A stretch of 64,000 nucleotides of DNA from Pacificispira sp002696645. GTDB lineage: Bacteria > Pseudomonadota > Alphaproteobacteria > UBA8366 > Aestuariispiraceae. Shown piece by piece: positions 1-9,565 of the stretch. Position 1 is the stretch's first letter, and each line of letters opens with the position of its first letter. Position numbers and translations under genes: made by a program. Below the pieces are notes generated by a model, which ran no database searches, had not been told where the DNA came from, and worked only from the letters and a program-made list of their open reading frames with translations. The stretch lies in contig NZ_JBLZHU010000002.1 of NCBI RefSeq assembly GCF_048892425.1, positions 1 to 64,000 of the forward strand. The letters are read 5' to 3'.

Positions 1-1
1 G

Positions 2-382
2 GGCTCAAACATTGGGGCCATCGCGACGCCGCCAGGCTCCATAAATGCCGGCATTGCGTATTTTCAGGAACTCTTCATTTGTATGGGCGCGGGGGGCTTC
101 ATGTTCTCACGGGAGGAAAGCTGGGGGATCTGCACGGATCTGGATTTCTACACCATGCTGGGCGGCGAACCGGATTTCATTGATCGTGTTATTGAAATAC
201 CAGGCGGTTTGGATGTGCTGATCCAGGACCTGGATGCCTATTGGGGGATATCCTCTAAAAGATGCGAGCATCCAAAAAATTTGGCTTGGATGTATGAATG
301 CGCAGGTTGGGAAGTTCCCGACTTCATCGGCGGCCCCCGCAAGACGCCCTATGAGCTGGTCGACGTCCTCAAGAACCGCTGA
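2..382 (+). CDS. hypothetical protein, 5' end cut by window edge
   Basis: The reading frame stays open to the first base of the window, so the visible 126 codons are the C-terminal part of a longer gene; an internal ATG at 83 would give only 99 residues. The protein is acidic and rich in aromatic residues, with repeated short aspartate/isoleucine stretches such as PDFIDRV and LIQDLDAYWG. There is no signal peptide, membrane segment or motif I recognise. The gene converges on pckA and shares the bidirectional terminator just after it. I do not recognise the family and assign no function. The call rests on an open frame with normal codon bias and a sensible terminator position. Confidence 0.5.
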   Translation, partial: GSNIGAIATPPGSINAGIAYFQELFICMGAGGFMFSREESWGICTDLDFYTMLGGEPDFIDRVIEIPGGLDVLIQDLDAYWGISSKRCEHPKNLAWMYECAGWEVPDFIGGPRKTPYELVDVLKNR

Positions 383-409
383 CGGCCGGAGTTGGAGTGA
401 CACCTAACA

Positions 410-439
410 AAAACGCCCGGACCTTGGCCCGGGCGTTTT
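410..439. terminator. bidirectional intrinsic terminator
   Basis: An 11-bp perfect inverted repeat (AAAACGCCCGG at 410-420, CCGGGCGTTTT at 429-439) with an 8-nt loop. The A and T tracts at its ends give a U-run on both strands. It lies between the convergent partial gene and pckA and can end transcription of both. Confidence 0.85.
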
Positions 440-461
440 GCTGAAACGGGGCAGGCACCGA

Positions 462-2081
462 TCAGGCGGCGTAGATGCCGGCTTTTTTGATGTCGTCGGA
501 AACATCGGTTTCGAACTGTTTGAAATTGTTCTGGAACAGGCCGCGCAGGTTTTGTGCGGTTGAGTCATAGGCACCGCCGTCGGTCCAGGTGGTCTTGGGC
601 TGCAGCACGTCGTTGGGAACGTCCGGGCAGTTTTCCGGGACCAGCAGGCCGAAATTGGGATCCTGAACCTTGGCGACGGAGGCCAGTTTGCCCTCAATCG
701 CGGCGCTGAGCATGGCACGGGTGTATTGAATCGACATGCGCTTGCCCACGCCATATTGCCCACCGGACCAGCCGGTATTGACCAACCAGCAGCGCGCGCC
801 GGTCTTCGCCATTTTCTCGCCCAGCATCTTGGCATAAACGGTGGGATGGCGCGGCATGAAGGGGGCGCCAAAGCAAGTGGAGAAGGTCGCCTGCGGCTCC
901 GTCACGCCCCGTTCGGTTCCGGCCACACGGGCGGTATAGCCGCTGAGGAAATGATACATGGCCTGTTCCGGCGTCAATTGCGAAATCGGCGGCAGTACGC
1001 CAAAGGCATCAGCCGTCAACATGACGATATTCTGCGGCTGACCGCCCATCCCCGATGCTTCGATATTGGGAATGAAATCAATCGGGTAAGAGGCACGGGT
1101 GTTTTCCGCCAGCGTTCCATCATACAGATCGCATTCACGGGTCAGGGGATCGAACACGACATTTTCCAGAATCGTGCCGAATCGCTGCGTAGTGGCGAAA
1201 ATTTCCGGTTCTGCCTGTTGGCTGAGATTGATCACCTTGGCATAGCAACCGCCTTCAAAGTTGAAGACGCCATTGTCGGACCAGCCATGTTCATCATCGC
1301 CGATCAATGTGCGTGATCCATCCGCCGACAGGGTCGTCTTACCGGTGCCGCTGAGACCAAAGAACACCGCGACATCGCCCTGTGCGCCAATATTAGCGGA
1401 GCAATGCATCGGCAGAACACCCTTTTCCGGCAGGATGTAATTCATCAGGGAGAAGACAGATTTCTTAATCTCCCCAGCATATTGGCTGCCCCCGATCAGA
1501 ACCAGTTTGCGATTCAGGTCCGCCAGGATGAAACATTCGGAATTGGTGCCGTCCCGCTCTGGCACCGCATTCATGAAGGGCGCGTGCAGGATGGTCGCAT
1601 CAGGCACGAAATCCGCCAAGGCCTCAGCCTCTGGAACGATAAACATGTTGCGCGCGAACAGGGCGTGCCAGGGGCTTTCAGAGATGACGCGCACCTTCAG
1701 CCGATAGGTTGGATCCGCCCCGGCATACAGGTCCTGAACATACAGATCGCGGTTTTGCAGATAGACCGAAGTCATCGCATGCAGGCGGTCGAAACGGTCC
1801 TGATTGATCGGCTTATTGACCTTGCCCCACCAGATGCTGTCCTTCGTATTCGCCTCTTCCAGGATAAATTTATCATTCGGGGAGCGCCCGGTATATTTAC
1901 CCGTCTGGCAGGCCAGCGCCCCACCTTTGGTAATCGTGCCCAGCCCCAGACGCACCGTCGCTTCATACAGCGCCTCCGTGCCCAGATTCCAGTGCTGCAC
2001 CGCCGCATTGACGATGCCGTGTTTACCAAGCCCATAGGAGCTGCGGGAGATAATTTTCTCGGACACCAAATATTCCTCCAT
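462..2081 (-). CDS. pckA: phosphoenolpyruvate carboxykinase (ATP)
   Basis: Converts oxaloacetate plus ATP to phosphoenolpyruvate, CO2 and ADP, the first committed step of gluconeogenesis in the cytosol. The 539-residue length is normal for the ATP-dependent class. The kinase-1a loop GLSGTGKTTLS lies at about residues 242-252, followed by the metal-binding LIGDDEHGW segment; the oxaloacetate-binding region KYTGRSPNDK is at about 62-71. The ATG at 2081 has only a weak ribosome site, but the N-terminus aligns with family members from this point. It is monocistronic, with its own candidate promoter upstream and a strong terminator downstream. In many alphaproteobacteria pckA lies beside chvI/chvG; those genes are not seen here. 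Confidence 0.97.
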   Translation of the reverse strand: MEEYLVSEKIISRSSYGLGKHGIVNAAVQHWNLGTEALYEATVRLGLGTITKGGALACQTGKYTGRSPNDKFILEEANTKDSIWWGKVNKPINQDRFDRLHAMTSVYLQNRDLYVQDLYAGADPTYRLKVRVISESPWHALFARNMFIVPEAEALADFVPDATILHAPFMNAVPERDGTNSECFILADLNRKLVLIGGSQYAGEIKKSVFSLMNYILPEKGVLPMHCSANIGAQGDVAVFFGLSGTGKTTLSADGSRTLIGDDEHGWSDNGVFNFEGGCYAKVINLSQQAEPEIFATTQRFGTILENVVFDPLTRECDLYDGTLAENTRASYPIDFIPNIEASGMGGQPQNIVMLTADAFGVLPPISQLTPEQAMYHFLSGYTARVAGTERGVTEPQATFSTCFGAPFMPRHPTVYAKMLGEKMAKTGARCWLVNTGWSGGQYGVGKRMSIQYTRAMLSAAIEGKLASVAKVQDPNFGLLVPENCPDVPNDVLQPKTTWTDGGAYDSTAQNLRGLFQNNFKQFETDVSDDIKKAGIYAA

Positions 2082-2184
2082 GGTCGCGCCTGGCAGGATT
2101 TCGCCATACTGAACTGTCGCGATCTCAGACCGGGATCAGACAATGTGCGAGCCTTTAGCCGACGCTTTTGTTGCCTACGCTTCA

Positions 2185-2190
2185 ATTATA
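2185..2190 (-). promoter_or_regulatory. candidate -10 element of pckA promoter
   Basis: On the minus strand a perfect TATAAT lies about 105 bases upstream of the pckA start. The hexamer 17 bases further upstream (TGTGAC) is a poor -35 match, so the promoter may need an activator. No other gene separates it from pckA. Confidence 0.4.
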
Positions 2191-2352
2191 GACGCACACC
2201 TGATGAGGTCACAGCCTCTATGGTGTCGCCCAATCCAACACGGGTGAAAGCCTTGCTGCCTCACCCCCCACCTGATCAGCATGCCGGGGCGACGTTTATA
2301 CAAGTCGCGACCCAGAATGGCGAGTCTGGAATGCCGCATTTTCGGCATTTTC

Positions 2353-3072
2353 TTACGCAGATCGCGCCAATTGAACCAAACGCACAAATTCCCGTCGCGC
2401 CCCTTCCGCATCGCTTACAGTCGTGGCGAAATTCAGACGCGCACAATCGCCGCCCCGACGCAAATCACACCCTTCCGGGTCAATGCCTGTTAAAAACCAT
2501 CCAACCCCGGAACGCTTCAGCAAGCGATTCGCATATAGGCCCACCGCATCCAGGTGATCGCTGTTCATATGGGCCAAAATTTCAGCCTCCGCTTCTGCAA
2601 GATCCTGATAATCGCCCGTAAACAGCACGTCCTGTGTCCAGTTTATGCGCCCAAAACCCGCGACCAGATGGGCCCGATCCGGGATCAGACGATAAAGCGA
2701 AAAATCTTCAAATCCCGCATACAGCCGGGCAGAGGGATGGCGCCGGACATAGCGGGTTCGCGCCAGTACATCATCGTCCGCTTGAATCCGCCCCTGCAGG
2801 CTGACCCTGGCCCCGGTCAGGGGATTGTCCAGCCCGGCGGTCCCATCGATCAACAGCGAGACCCGTGGATCGGCCTTCAGATTCTTCGTGTGTTCGGCCA
2901 GGTCACTGAGCAGCATCAAAGGTTCGCCCCCGGGCGTCGCGGCGATCAGGACCAGGGAGCCATAAGGCTCCCCCGTGTCGGGCAATCTGGTGGACAGGAC
3001 AGCCCTGTCTGTCGCCCGCACCAGCAGGCGGCAGGTCTTGGCGGGACTGTCTGTCGACGTGTCTTTTTCCAT
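2353..3072 (-). CDS. HugZ/pyridoxamine-phosphate-oxidase-like protein with DUF2470 domain
   Basis: The N-terminal part (about residues 10-150) has the split-barrel pattern of the pyridoxamine 5'-phosphate oxidase superfamily, with the typical stretch SLVLIAATPGGEPLMLLSDL followed by an AEHTKNL segment. The C-terminal part (about 155-235) matches DUF2470, with ILAHMNSDHLDAV as its hallmark helix. This two-domain architecture is that of HugZ/HutZ heme-utilisation proteins, which bind heme and release iron; plant and cyanobacterial relatives have other roles. No signal peptide, so cytosolic. The gene lies alone between pckA and a DMT exporter, with no heme-uptake genes nearby, so a role in iron release is family inference only. 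Confidence 0.8.
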   Translation of the reverse strand: MEKDTSTDSPAKTCRLLVRATDRAVLSTRLPDTGEPYGSLVLIAATPGGEPLMLLSDLAEHTKNLKADPRVSLLIDGTAGLDNPLTGARVSLQGRIQADDDVLARTRYVRRHPSARLYAGFEDFSLYRLIPDRAHLVAGFGRINWTQDVLFTGDYQDLAEAEAEILAHMNSDHLDAVGLYANRLLKRSGVGWFLTGIDPEGCDLRRGGDCARLNFATTVSDAEGARREFVRLVQLARSA

Positions 3073-3114
3073 GACCCAATCTGATCTTGTTCCACCTTGG
3101 ACTGCAAGAATTCC

Positions 3115-3993
3115 TTATATGCGGCGTCGGATCATGTCTTTTGCCGCCAACAAGGCACCGGCAACAATGGCCAAACAGGCCAGGGCGAGAACCAGACTGA
3201 CGCTGGCCTGTCCCGCCACCACCAGCAGGATCGCAGACAACAGCGGGGCCATGTAGCTTAAGGCCCCCAATGTCCGGATATTGCCGCGTTTCATCCCGAT
3301 ATCCCAGGCAAAGAAGGCCGCCCCGACCGGCCCCAATCCCAACAGCAGGATTGCAATCCAGATCAACGGCGTTTCCGGCTGGATCCAGGTTTCAAACAGG
3401 CCATGACAGACAAATCCGCCAATCGCCGTAGCGGCACAGAACCAGCCCACGGCATCGGTCGGCACCTTGCCAAAATAGCGCGATCCGACCGAATAACTGG
3501 ACCAGGTCAGGGCGCAGGCGGCTGCTGACAAATAGCCCAGCAGATATTGATCCTTGAAACGAACCGACCCGCCATCGGACACCAACAAGACGCACCCGCC
3601 AAGCCCCAACAGCACCCCCACGATATGATGCCAGCCCAACCGTTCCGACCCTGGCAGAAGGGCGGAAAAGACCACGATCAACAGCGGCCACAGATAGGCG
3701 ATCAGGCTTGCCTCCACCGCCGGGGCGTTCTTCAGGGCCATGAAATAAAAGAAGTGATAGCCAAACAGGCCTGCAGTGCCAAAAATCCAGACCCGGACAG
3801 GTTGACGCAAATGGGCGCCGATCGCCTCCCCCCGCCACAGCCATTTCCCCAACATCAGCAGGAAGGCGATCGTAAACGTCATCCCAACCAGCTGAAACGG
3901 CGGAATGCCCCCGGTCCAGGTCGTGAATACGGCCAGCGCGCCCCACATCACAATCGCCGAAAACCCGATCAGGGTCGCTTTGACCTCACCCAT
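3115..3993 (-). CDS. EamA-family (DMT superfamily) exporter
   Basis: A 292-residue inner-membrane protein with ten predicted hydrophobic helices arranged as two EamA repeats of five, the normal architecture of drug/metabolite transporters. The first helix, starting GFSAIVMWGALAVFTTW, and the segment PAVEASLIAYLWPLLIVVFS resemble YddG-like aromatic amino acid exporters. The substrate cannot be read from sequence. It lies 19 bases downstream of purH and 42 bases upstream of the HugZ-like gene on the same strand, so it could be transcribed with either. Confidence 0.85.
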   Translation of the reverse strand: MGEVKATLIGFSAIVMWGALAVFTTWTGGIPPFQLVGMTFTIAFLLMLGKWLWRGEAIGAHLRQPVRVWIFGTAGLFGYHFFYFMALKNAPAVEASLIAYLWPLLIVVFSALLPGSERLGWHHIVGVLLGLGGCVLLVSDGGSVRFKDQYLLGYLSAAACALTWSSYSVGSRYFGKVPTDAVGWFCAATAIGGFVCHGLFETWIQPETPLIWIAILLLGLGPVGAAFFAWDIGMKRGNIRTLGALSYMAPLLSAILLVVAGQASVSLVLALACLAIVAGALLAAKDMIRRRI

Positions 3994-4012
3994 GGCGAAC
4001 GCCTAACAGATA

Positions 4013-5569
4013 TCAGTGCCTAAAATGGCGCATGCCGGTGAAGACCATGGCGATTCCGGCCTCGTCTGCGGCGGCGATGACTTCTTCATCGCGCATGGAA
4101 CCGCCGGGCTGAATGGCTGCCGTTGCGCCGGCCTTGATTGCCTCCAACAGTCCATCGGCAAAGGGAAAAAACGCGTCCGAGGCAACGACGGAATCCTTTG
4201 TGCCTTGCTGTTCAGAAGACTTCTGGGCGGCGATTCGCGCGCTATCAACACGGCTCATCTGACCGGCACCGATGCCAACCGTGGCGTTATCCCGGGCATA
4301 GACAATGGCATTGGATTTGACATGCTTCGCAACGCGCCAGGCAAACATCATATCCGACAGTTCCTTATCGGTCGGGCTGCGCTTGGTCACCACTTTCAGA
4401 TCATCCAAGGAGACCCGCCCATTATCCGCAGACTGAATCAAGATACCACCCGCAACGGAAGACAGGCGATTCCGGTCTGCCTTGGGATCGGGCATTGTCC
4501 CCGTGCGTAACAGACGCAGGTTTGGCTTTTGACCCAGCGTTTCGCGCGCGCGCGATCCGAATTCCGGCGCGATCACCACTTCAAGGAACAATTCCTTCAG
4601 CTTCAATGCCAGATCCAGATTAACCGAGCGATTGACCGCAACAATGCCGCCAAAGGCCGATACCGGATCACAGGCCAGTGCCGCATCCCAGGCATCGGCC
4701 AGGGTTTCCCCACTGGCCACGCCGCACGGATTGGCATGTTTAACGATCACAACAGTCGGTTCTTCGAATTCCGCAGCCAGTTCAAACGCGGCATCCGCAT
4801 CATTGATGTTATTATAGCTGAGTTCCTTACCCTGCAATTGTTCGCAATTGGCAACGCCGGGACGATGGTCGCCAGCACGGGTATATAGGGCGGCCTGCTG
4901 ATGCGGGTTTTCACCATAGCGCAGTTTCAGCGACCGACGACCGGCAACGGCCAGACGCTTGGGCCAGTGTTCCCCCTGCTGCGAGGCAAACCAGCTTGCA
5001 ATCGCACTATCGTAAGCAGCCGTGCGGGAATATGCTTCTCTCGCAAGGAATTGGCGCAGTTCCAGCGGTGTGTGACCGTCATTCTCATCCATCGCTTTGA
5101 TGATGCTTTCATATTCGGCTGGATCAGTGCTGACGGTGACGCATTCATGGTTTTTTGCCGCAGCACGGATCATCGCCGGCCCGCCGATATCAATATTTTC
5201 GATGCATTCTTCGTAGCTGGCCCCGGATGCGACCGTTTCAGCAAACGGATACAAATTCACCACCACCATATCGATGGGAGAGATGGAATGGGTCTCCATC
5301 GCCACCCGATGTTTCGGATCATCCCGGCGGGCCAGGATACCGCCATGGATCGATGGATGCAGCGTTTTCACGCGCCCGTCCATGATTTCCGGAAATCCGG
5401 TGTGATCCGATACTTCGGTCACAGCCAGGCCAGCCTCTTTCAATACCTTCGCTGACCCACCCGTCGAGAGCAGGCGCACTTTATGGCGCGCCAGACCCTG
5501 AGCGAACTCCACCAGCCCTGTCTTGTTCGAGACAGAGATCAAAGCGCGGTGTATTGGCATATCGGTCAT
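4013..5569 (-). CDS. purH: bifunctional AICAR transformylase / IMP cyclohydrolase
   Basis: Catalyses the last two steps of IMP synthesis: formylation of AICAR by 10-formyl-tetrahydrofolate, then ring closure. The N-terminal MGS-like cyclohydrolase domain (about 1-145) contains VKTLHPSIHGGIL. The transformylase domain (about 150-518) contains the catalytic KHANPCG segment. I chose the ATG at 5569; a TTG nine bases upstream is also in frame but would sit too close to the AAGGA ribosome site. It is 25 bases downstream of the WbpM-like gene and may be the last gene of that transcription unit, although purH is needed for growth and probably has extra promoter input. Confidence 0.97.
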   Translation of the reverse strand: MTDMPIHRALISVSNKTGLVEFAQGLARHKVRLLSTGGSAKVLKEAGLAVTEVSDHTGFPEIMDGRVKTLHPSIHGGILARRDDPKHRVAMETHSISPIDMVVVNLYPFAETVASGASYEECIENIDIGGPAMIRAAAKNHECVTVSTDPAEYESIIKAMDENDGHTPLELRQFLAREAYSRTAAYDSAIASWFASQQGEHWPKRLAVAGRRSLKLRYGENPHQQAALYTRAGDHRPGVANCEQLQGKELSYNNINDADAAFELAAEFEEPTVVIVKHANPCGVASGETLADAWDAALACDPVSAFGGIVAVNRSVNLDLALKLKELFLEVVIAPEFGSRARETLGQKPNLRLLRTGTMPDPKADRNRLSSVAGGILIQSADNGRVSLDDLKVVTKRSPTDKELSDMMFAWRVAKHVKSNAIVYARDNATVGIGAGQMSRVDSARIAAQKSSEQQGTKDSVVASDAFFPFADGLLEAIKAGATAAIQPGGSMRDEEVIAAADEAGIAMVFTGMRHFRH

Positions 5570-5594
5570 GGCAAGCAAGTTCCTTCGTGTCAGG

Positions 5595-7544
5595 TCAATC
5601 AGTCTGGGGACGCCCCGACTCCGGAACGGCGCGTTCCGAGACGACGGGCACCATTGTCCCGGGATCAGGCGTATATTCCGGCACCAAATCGGTCATAATG
5701 CGCAGCACTGTATCACGCTGTCCGGCCCGCGCAGCCTTTTCAAGCGCATCAAGGGCAGATTGCAGATCTTTCAGATTCCCAGTACGGGGTGCCGCCAGGG
5801 TCATGCCCGGCGCGCGGGTGGGCAACTCGGCCTCACCGCCATGCAATAATTCTTCAAACAGTTTTTCACCGGGCCGCAATCCGGTGAATTTGATCTGGAT
5901 GTCTTTGTCGGGTTGCAGTCCGGCCAACTGGATCATCTGACGGGCCAGATCCAGAACCTTGATGGGCTGGCCCATATCCAGCACGAAAATCCGGCCAGCG
6001 GCATCGGCATCCTCTGTCCCGACAACGGCCGCCTGCAAGACCAGTTCGACGGCTTCACGCACAGTCATAAAGTACCGGGTCACATCGGGATGGGTCACGG
6101 TCAAGGGACCGCCCGCCTGTAACTGACGCCGGAACAGCGGCACCACGGACCCGGTGGATCCCAGCACATTGCCAAACCGAACGACAACATAGCGGGTGCC
6201 GCCTTCGGCGCGGGAAACCGGGTCCAGCGCCTGGATATAGGATTCTGCGACACGTTTGGTTGCGCCCATTACATTGGTTGGATTCACAACCTTATCCGTG
6301 GAAATCTGCACCATGCAATCGACACCCGCCGCGCGGCAGGCATCCGCAACAATGCGGCTGCCCAGTGCATTGGTCTGTACGCCTTCCAACGGGTTCGCCT
6401 CAACCATCGGCACATGTTTCAAGGCGGCAGCATGAAACACCAATTGGGGGCGCAGGCGCTGCATGGTGTCCTGCACCCGCATTTTGTCGCGCACATCGCC
6501 CAAAACGGCTTCGCGGGGCAGATCGGGATGTTTTTCCGCCATCGCCATATCGATCTGGTAGAGTTGATATTCCGAAGCATCGAACAGAAACAGATGCGAC
6601 GGATGGCTGTCGGCGATCTGGTTCACCAATTCGGACCCGATCGTTCCCCCCGCCCCGGTGATCAGAACCCGCCGACCCCGAACCAGCGCCTTCATCGCCT
6701 CCCGGTCCAGCGGTTGCTGGGGGCGACCCAGCAAATCCTCAACCGCAACCGGCTTGATTTCCAATCGCTCAGAATCCAGGCCACCGCGCAACTCCGTCAG
6801 TTTCGGCGCGCGCGATACGGTCAGGCCATGGGCCTCTGCCTTTTCCATGACACGGCGAACCAGTGCCCCGTCCAGGTTTTCCTTGGTAATGACCAATTTT
6901 TGCGGAGCCAGGGCGCATTTTTTCAGCACGTCCTGAATATCCTCCACCGTGCCCATAACCGGCACATTGTGGATTTCCCGACCGACCCGACCGCCGGTTT
7001 CATCCAGAATGCCGACCGGATGATATGGCGTATTGGCATCCCGACGAAGTTCCCGCAGGAACAGTTCCGCCCCGTCTCCAGCGCCAATCAACAGAATCGG
7101 CACCTGTTTTGTAGGGCTTTTCAGCAATCCTTTGCGAATGCCGCGATCTTTCATCACACGGTATAGAAACCGTGGCCCGCCCAGCATCGCCAACAGAACA
7201 AACCAATTGATCAAAGGCAGGGAGCGGGGCACCGATTCCAAACGCCCAACGATAAACATCAGGGGCAGAAAGATCAGCACGATCAGGGTCACGGCCTTGG
7301 TCATCGCAACCAGATCATCAATCGAGGCGTAGCGCCAGATCCCCTTGTACAGGCGACTGGTCAGAAAAACCACGGCGGCGATCAGCGTGAAGATTATTGT
7401 TCCGCGCAGTAAATAGCTGCCGGCAAATATAAAAATCCCATCCCCCATACGCAGATACAGCGATAGGGGAAAGGACAATGCCGCCATAATCACGTCATGG
7501 GTGAAGGCGATGCGCGCGCGGTTATGTTTCAATGGCCCCAACAT
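5595..7544 (-). CDS. membrane nucleotide-sugar 4,6-dehydratase (WbpM/CapD/FlaA1 family)
   Basis: Large family member with four N-terminal membrane helices (about residues 15-125), a first Rossmann-like region, and a C-terminal short-chain dehydrogenase domain. The NAD-binding motif is GAGGTIGSE. The catalytic segment STDKVVNPTNVMGATKR has methionine where classical enzymes have tyrosine, as is normal for the WbpM/FlaA1 group. Such enzymes convert UDP-GlcNAc to the 4-keto-6-deoxy sugar, the first step to QuiNAc or FucNAc. I chose the ATG at 7544; a TTG at 7565 is also in frame. It lies 59 bases after a WbpV-like reductase and close to a WbpL-like transferase, which supports UDP-QuiNAc synthesis. 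The sugar identity is inference. Confidence 0.88.
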   Translation of the reverse strand: MLGPLKHNRARIAFTHDVIMAALSFPLSLYLRMGDGIFIFAGSYLLRGTIIFTLIAAVVFLTSRLYKGIWRYASIDDLVAMTKAVTLIVLIFLPLMFIVGRLESVPRSLPLINWFVLLAMLGGPRFLYRVMKDRGIRKGLLKSPTKQVPILLIGAGDGAELFLRELRRDANTPYHPVGILDETGGRVGREIHNVPVMGTVEDIQDVLKKCALAPQKLVITKENLDGALVRRVMEKAEAHGLTVSRAPKLTELRGGLDSERLEIKPVAVEDLLGRPQQPLDREAMKALVRGRRVLITGAGGTIGSELVNQIADSHPSHLFLFDASEYQLYQIDMAMAEKHPDLPREAVLGDVRDKMRVQDTMQRLRPQLVFHAAALKHVPMVEANPLEGVQTNALGSRIVADACRAAGVDCMVQISTDKVVNPTNVMGATKRVAESYIQALDPVSRAEGGTRYVVVRFGNVLGSTGSVVPLFRRQLQAGGPLTVTHPDVTRYFMTVREAVELVLQAAVVGTEDADAAGRIFVLDMGQPIKVLDLARQMIQLAGLQPDKDIQIKFTGLRPGEKLFEELLHGGEAELPTRAPGMTLAAPRTGNLKDLQSALDALEKAARAGQRDTVLRIMTDLVPEYTPDPGTMVPVVSERAVPESGRPQTD

Positions 7545-7603
7545 AACTGGCGTATAGCCTTGCAAATGTTCTCAGGCAAGCGAATGACTCGTTTCCTGTG
7601 CCT

Positions 7604-8509
7604 TTACGACTCGGCAAACGCCCGCGCGGTTTGCAACATGGCTTGTTCCGCAGGCACGGGCGGCTCCCAGCCATCCATTGCGCCATTAGAGGTGAAACTG
7701 CCCGTCAGGCGGGCAACGGCCGGATAAGTTCCGGTTAGGCGTCCCATTCCCCGCATCAGGGCCACTGGAACCGGCAGCAGGAAACAGCGTCGCCCCATAC
7801 CCTGGGCCAGAAGACGGACCAGATTGGCCGTGCTGAAATCACGGCTGTCTTTCGGGTGATAGGTACCAGGATGACAGGTCAGCGCATGGCGCACGGCATC
7901 GGCCAGATTATCGATATAGATCAGGCTGCGCTGGTTCTCGATTGCGCCAAAGGGCAGGGGCCATCCGCTGGCGACCAGATGCATCAGTCGCTCAAAATTT
8001 GCCTTCACGCCAGGTCCATAGACCAGGGGGGGGCGCAAAATCACGGTCTCCATATCACCGGATAACTCCCGCACTGCGGCTTCCGCCTCTGTCTTGCTGA
8101 CGGCATAGGCGTCAAACGGGGCGGGCGGGTCGTCCGGTGTTACTTCGACCCCGTTTTCGCCCAGAACCTTTATCGTGCTCATAAACACAAAGCGGCCAAT
8201 GCCCCGATCTGCCGCCTGACGCACCAGATTGGCGGTGCCGTGCAGATTGACCTCTCGAAAGGCATCTTCCCCTTTTGCGCTGTCATGGCCCATGATATGA
8301 ACCCGCGCCGCAAGATGAACCACCGCCTGACACTCTTGCAGGGCCTGGCCCCAATCGGTGCCGCGATGAATCTCGCCCACATCATGACGGCCAACGGGAC
8401 GGGGCTTGTATCCGGCCCGGGTCAATGTGGCGCATACCGCGCGCCCGACAAAACCGCTGGCTCCGGTCACCAGAACGGTACTGCCCGGCTTCAGCGTTTC
8501 ATCCACCAT
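7604..8509 (-). CDS. NAD-dependent epimerase/reductase (WbpV/WreQ-like)
   Basis: Extended short-chain dehydrogenase with the Rossmann motif TGASGFVG near residue 20, the segment VVHLAARVHIMG, a catalytic serine in MSTIKVLGE and the YAVSK active-site motif. It resembles WbpV and Rhizobium WreQ, which reduce UDP-4-keto-6-deoxy-GlcNAc to UDP-QuiNAc, more than housekeeping GalE; this is judged by eye. The start at 8509 is set by a strong GGAGGAG ribosome site six bases upstream; the frame runs 96 bases further but only across the preceding gene. It overlaps the end of the WbpL-like gene by 19 bases, indicating translational coupling. Confidence 0.82.
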   Translation of the reverse strand: MVDETLKPGSTVLVTGASGFVGRAVCATLTRAGYKPRPVGRHDVGEIHRGTDWGQALQECQAVVHLAARVHIMGHDSAKGEDAFREVNLHGTANLVRQAADRGIGRFVFMSTIKVLGENGVEVTPDDPPAPFDAYAVSKTEAEAAVRELSGDMETVILRPPLVYGPGVKANFERLMHLVASGWPLPFGAIENQRSLIYIDNLADAVRHALTCHPGTYHPKDSRDFSTANLVRLLAQGMGRRCFLLPVPVALMRGMGRLTGTYPAVARLTGSFTSNGAMDGWEPPVPAEQAMLQTARAFAES

Positions 8510-9507
8510 AATACTCCTCCCACCATAGCGACGCTTACGACCAATGCCACAATCGCATGACTGAGCGATAGCAGGGCAAGGGCAACCAGGGCGGCATTCA
8601 GGCATGCAATGACGGCGGAAATACGGCAGTGCGCGCGACGCCGCGACAGACCAGCATTCATGCGGGATGCAACCGCCTGTTGATAGAAATGCTCTTTATG
8701 GGCCAGCCAGACTTTCTCACCACGGGCGGCCCGGATGACCAGGGTCAATCCGGCATCCGTCAGATAATAAGCTGGCAGGATCACCGCCGCTGCCCAATTA
8801 CCCTTTACGGCCAGAAACAACAGGAACCAACCCAGGCAATAGCCCAAAGGCACACTGCCAACATCCCCCATGAACAATTTTGCAGGCGGCCAGTTCCAAA
8901 CCAGAAAACCGGCTGCGACCACAGCGATTGCCAGCGGCGCGGCTAAGGGTAAACTTTGAGAAGCAGGCTCCATCGACACAACAATTGCGAACAACGCCAA
9001 ACCGCCCGCAATTCCGATGGTCTCAACACCTGTTATGCCATCGATCCCATCCATAAAGTTATAGAAATTCAGAAACCCAGCCCAGATTAGCACAACCAGC
9101 ACCGCATCCGCCCATGCGGGCAACAGTCCCTGAAAGACCAGACCGTTATCCGGCAGTGCCCAGATCCCGATGGCGCAGGCGACCAAATGCGCGGGCAGGC
9201 GCAATCCCGCCCCCAGGGGTCGTAAATCATCCAGCCAGGACAAAAGACACAGGCCCAAGGCGCCCAACATCACTGCCGGATTAAGGCCTATCGCAAGATC
9301 AGGGCGCAGCCACAGCAAGGCAATCCAGGCAATCGCGATCGTCGCTGCGACTGCAATCCCCCCGCCACGGGGTGTTGGCGTATCGTGATTGGACCTGGCA
9401 TTGGGCGCATCCAGAATGGCGCGGTGACGCAACCAGCGCAGCACGACACCGGTCAGCAGAATGCTGAGGGCAAAAATTATCCCAGAAAAGACGATATAGA
9501 AAATCAT
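8491..9507 (-). CDS. undecaprenyl-phosphate N-acetylhexosaminyl-1-phosphate transferase (WecA/WbpL-like)
   Basis: Polytopic membrane protein of 338 residues with about ten helices and the MraY/WecA signatures in order: PNARSNHDTPTPRGGG, the acidic LDDLRPLG, NFYNFMDGIDGI, LFMGDVGS and the C-terminal HKEHFYQ loop. These enzymes transfer a sugar-1-phosphate from UDP-sugar to undecaprenyl phosphate and so start O-antigen or similar chains. Its neighbours (WbpV- and WbpM-like) point to QuiNAc-1-phosphate as the likely donor, by analogy with the Pseudomonas and Rhizobium sets. No later glycosyltransferases, flippase or polymerase follow in this window. Confidence 0.88.
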   Translation of the reverse strand: MIFYIVFSGIIFALSILLTGVVLRWLRHRAILDAPNARSNHDTPTPRGGGIAVAATIAIAWIALLWLRPDLAIGLNPAVMLGALGLCLLSWLDDLRPLGAGLRLPAHLVACAIGIWALPDNGLVFQGLLPAWADAVLVVLIWAGFLNFYNFMDGIDGITGVETIGIAGGLALFAIVVSMEPASQSLPLAAPLAIAVVAAGFLVWNWPPAKLFMGDVGSVPLGYCLGWFLLFLAVKGNWAAAVILPAYYLTDAGLTLVIRAARGEKVWLAHKEHFYQQAVASRMNAGLSRRRAHCRISAVIACLNAALVALALLSLSHAIVALVVSVAMVGGVLWWMKR

Positions 9508-9565
9508 GGGGTCGATTTACGGCGCGGACCCGCTGTGAGGCAAGGGAATTTCGAAGTCCTGTCCC

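Noticed and set aside
1404..2621. A 405-codon open frame on the plus strand antisense to pckA
   Set aside because: It lies mostly opposite a clear pckA gene, has no recognisable motif, and its residue pattern (Arg, His, Gln-rich) is typical of antisense frames in GC-rich DNA.
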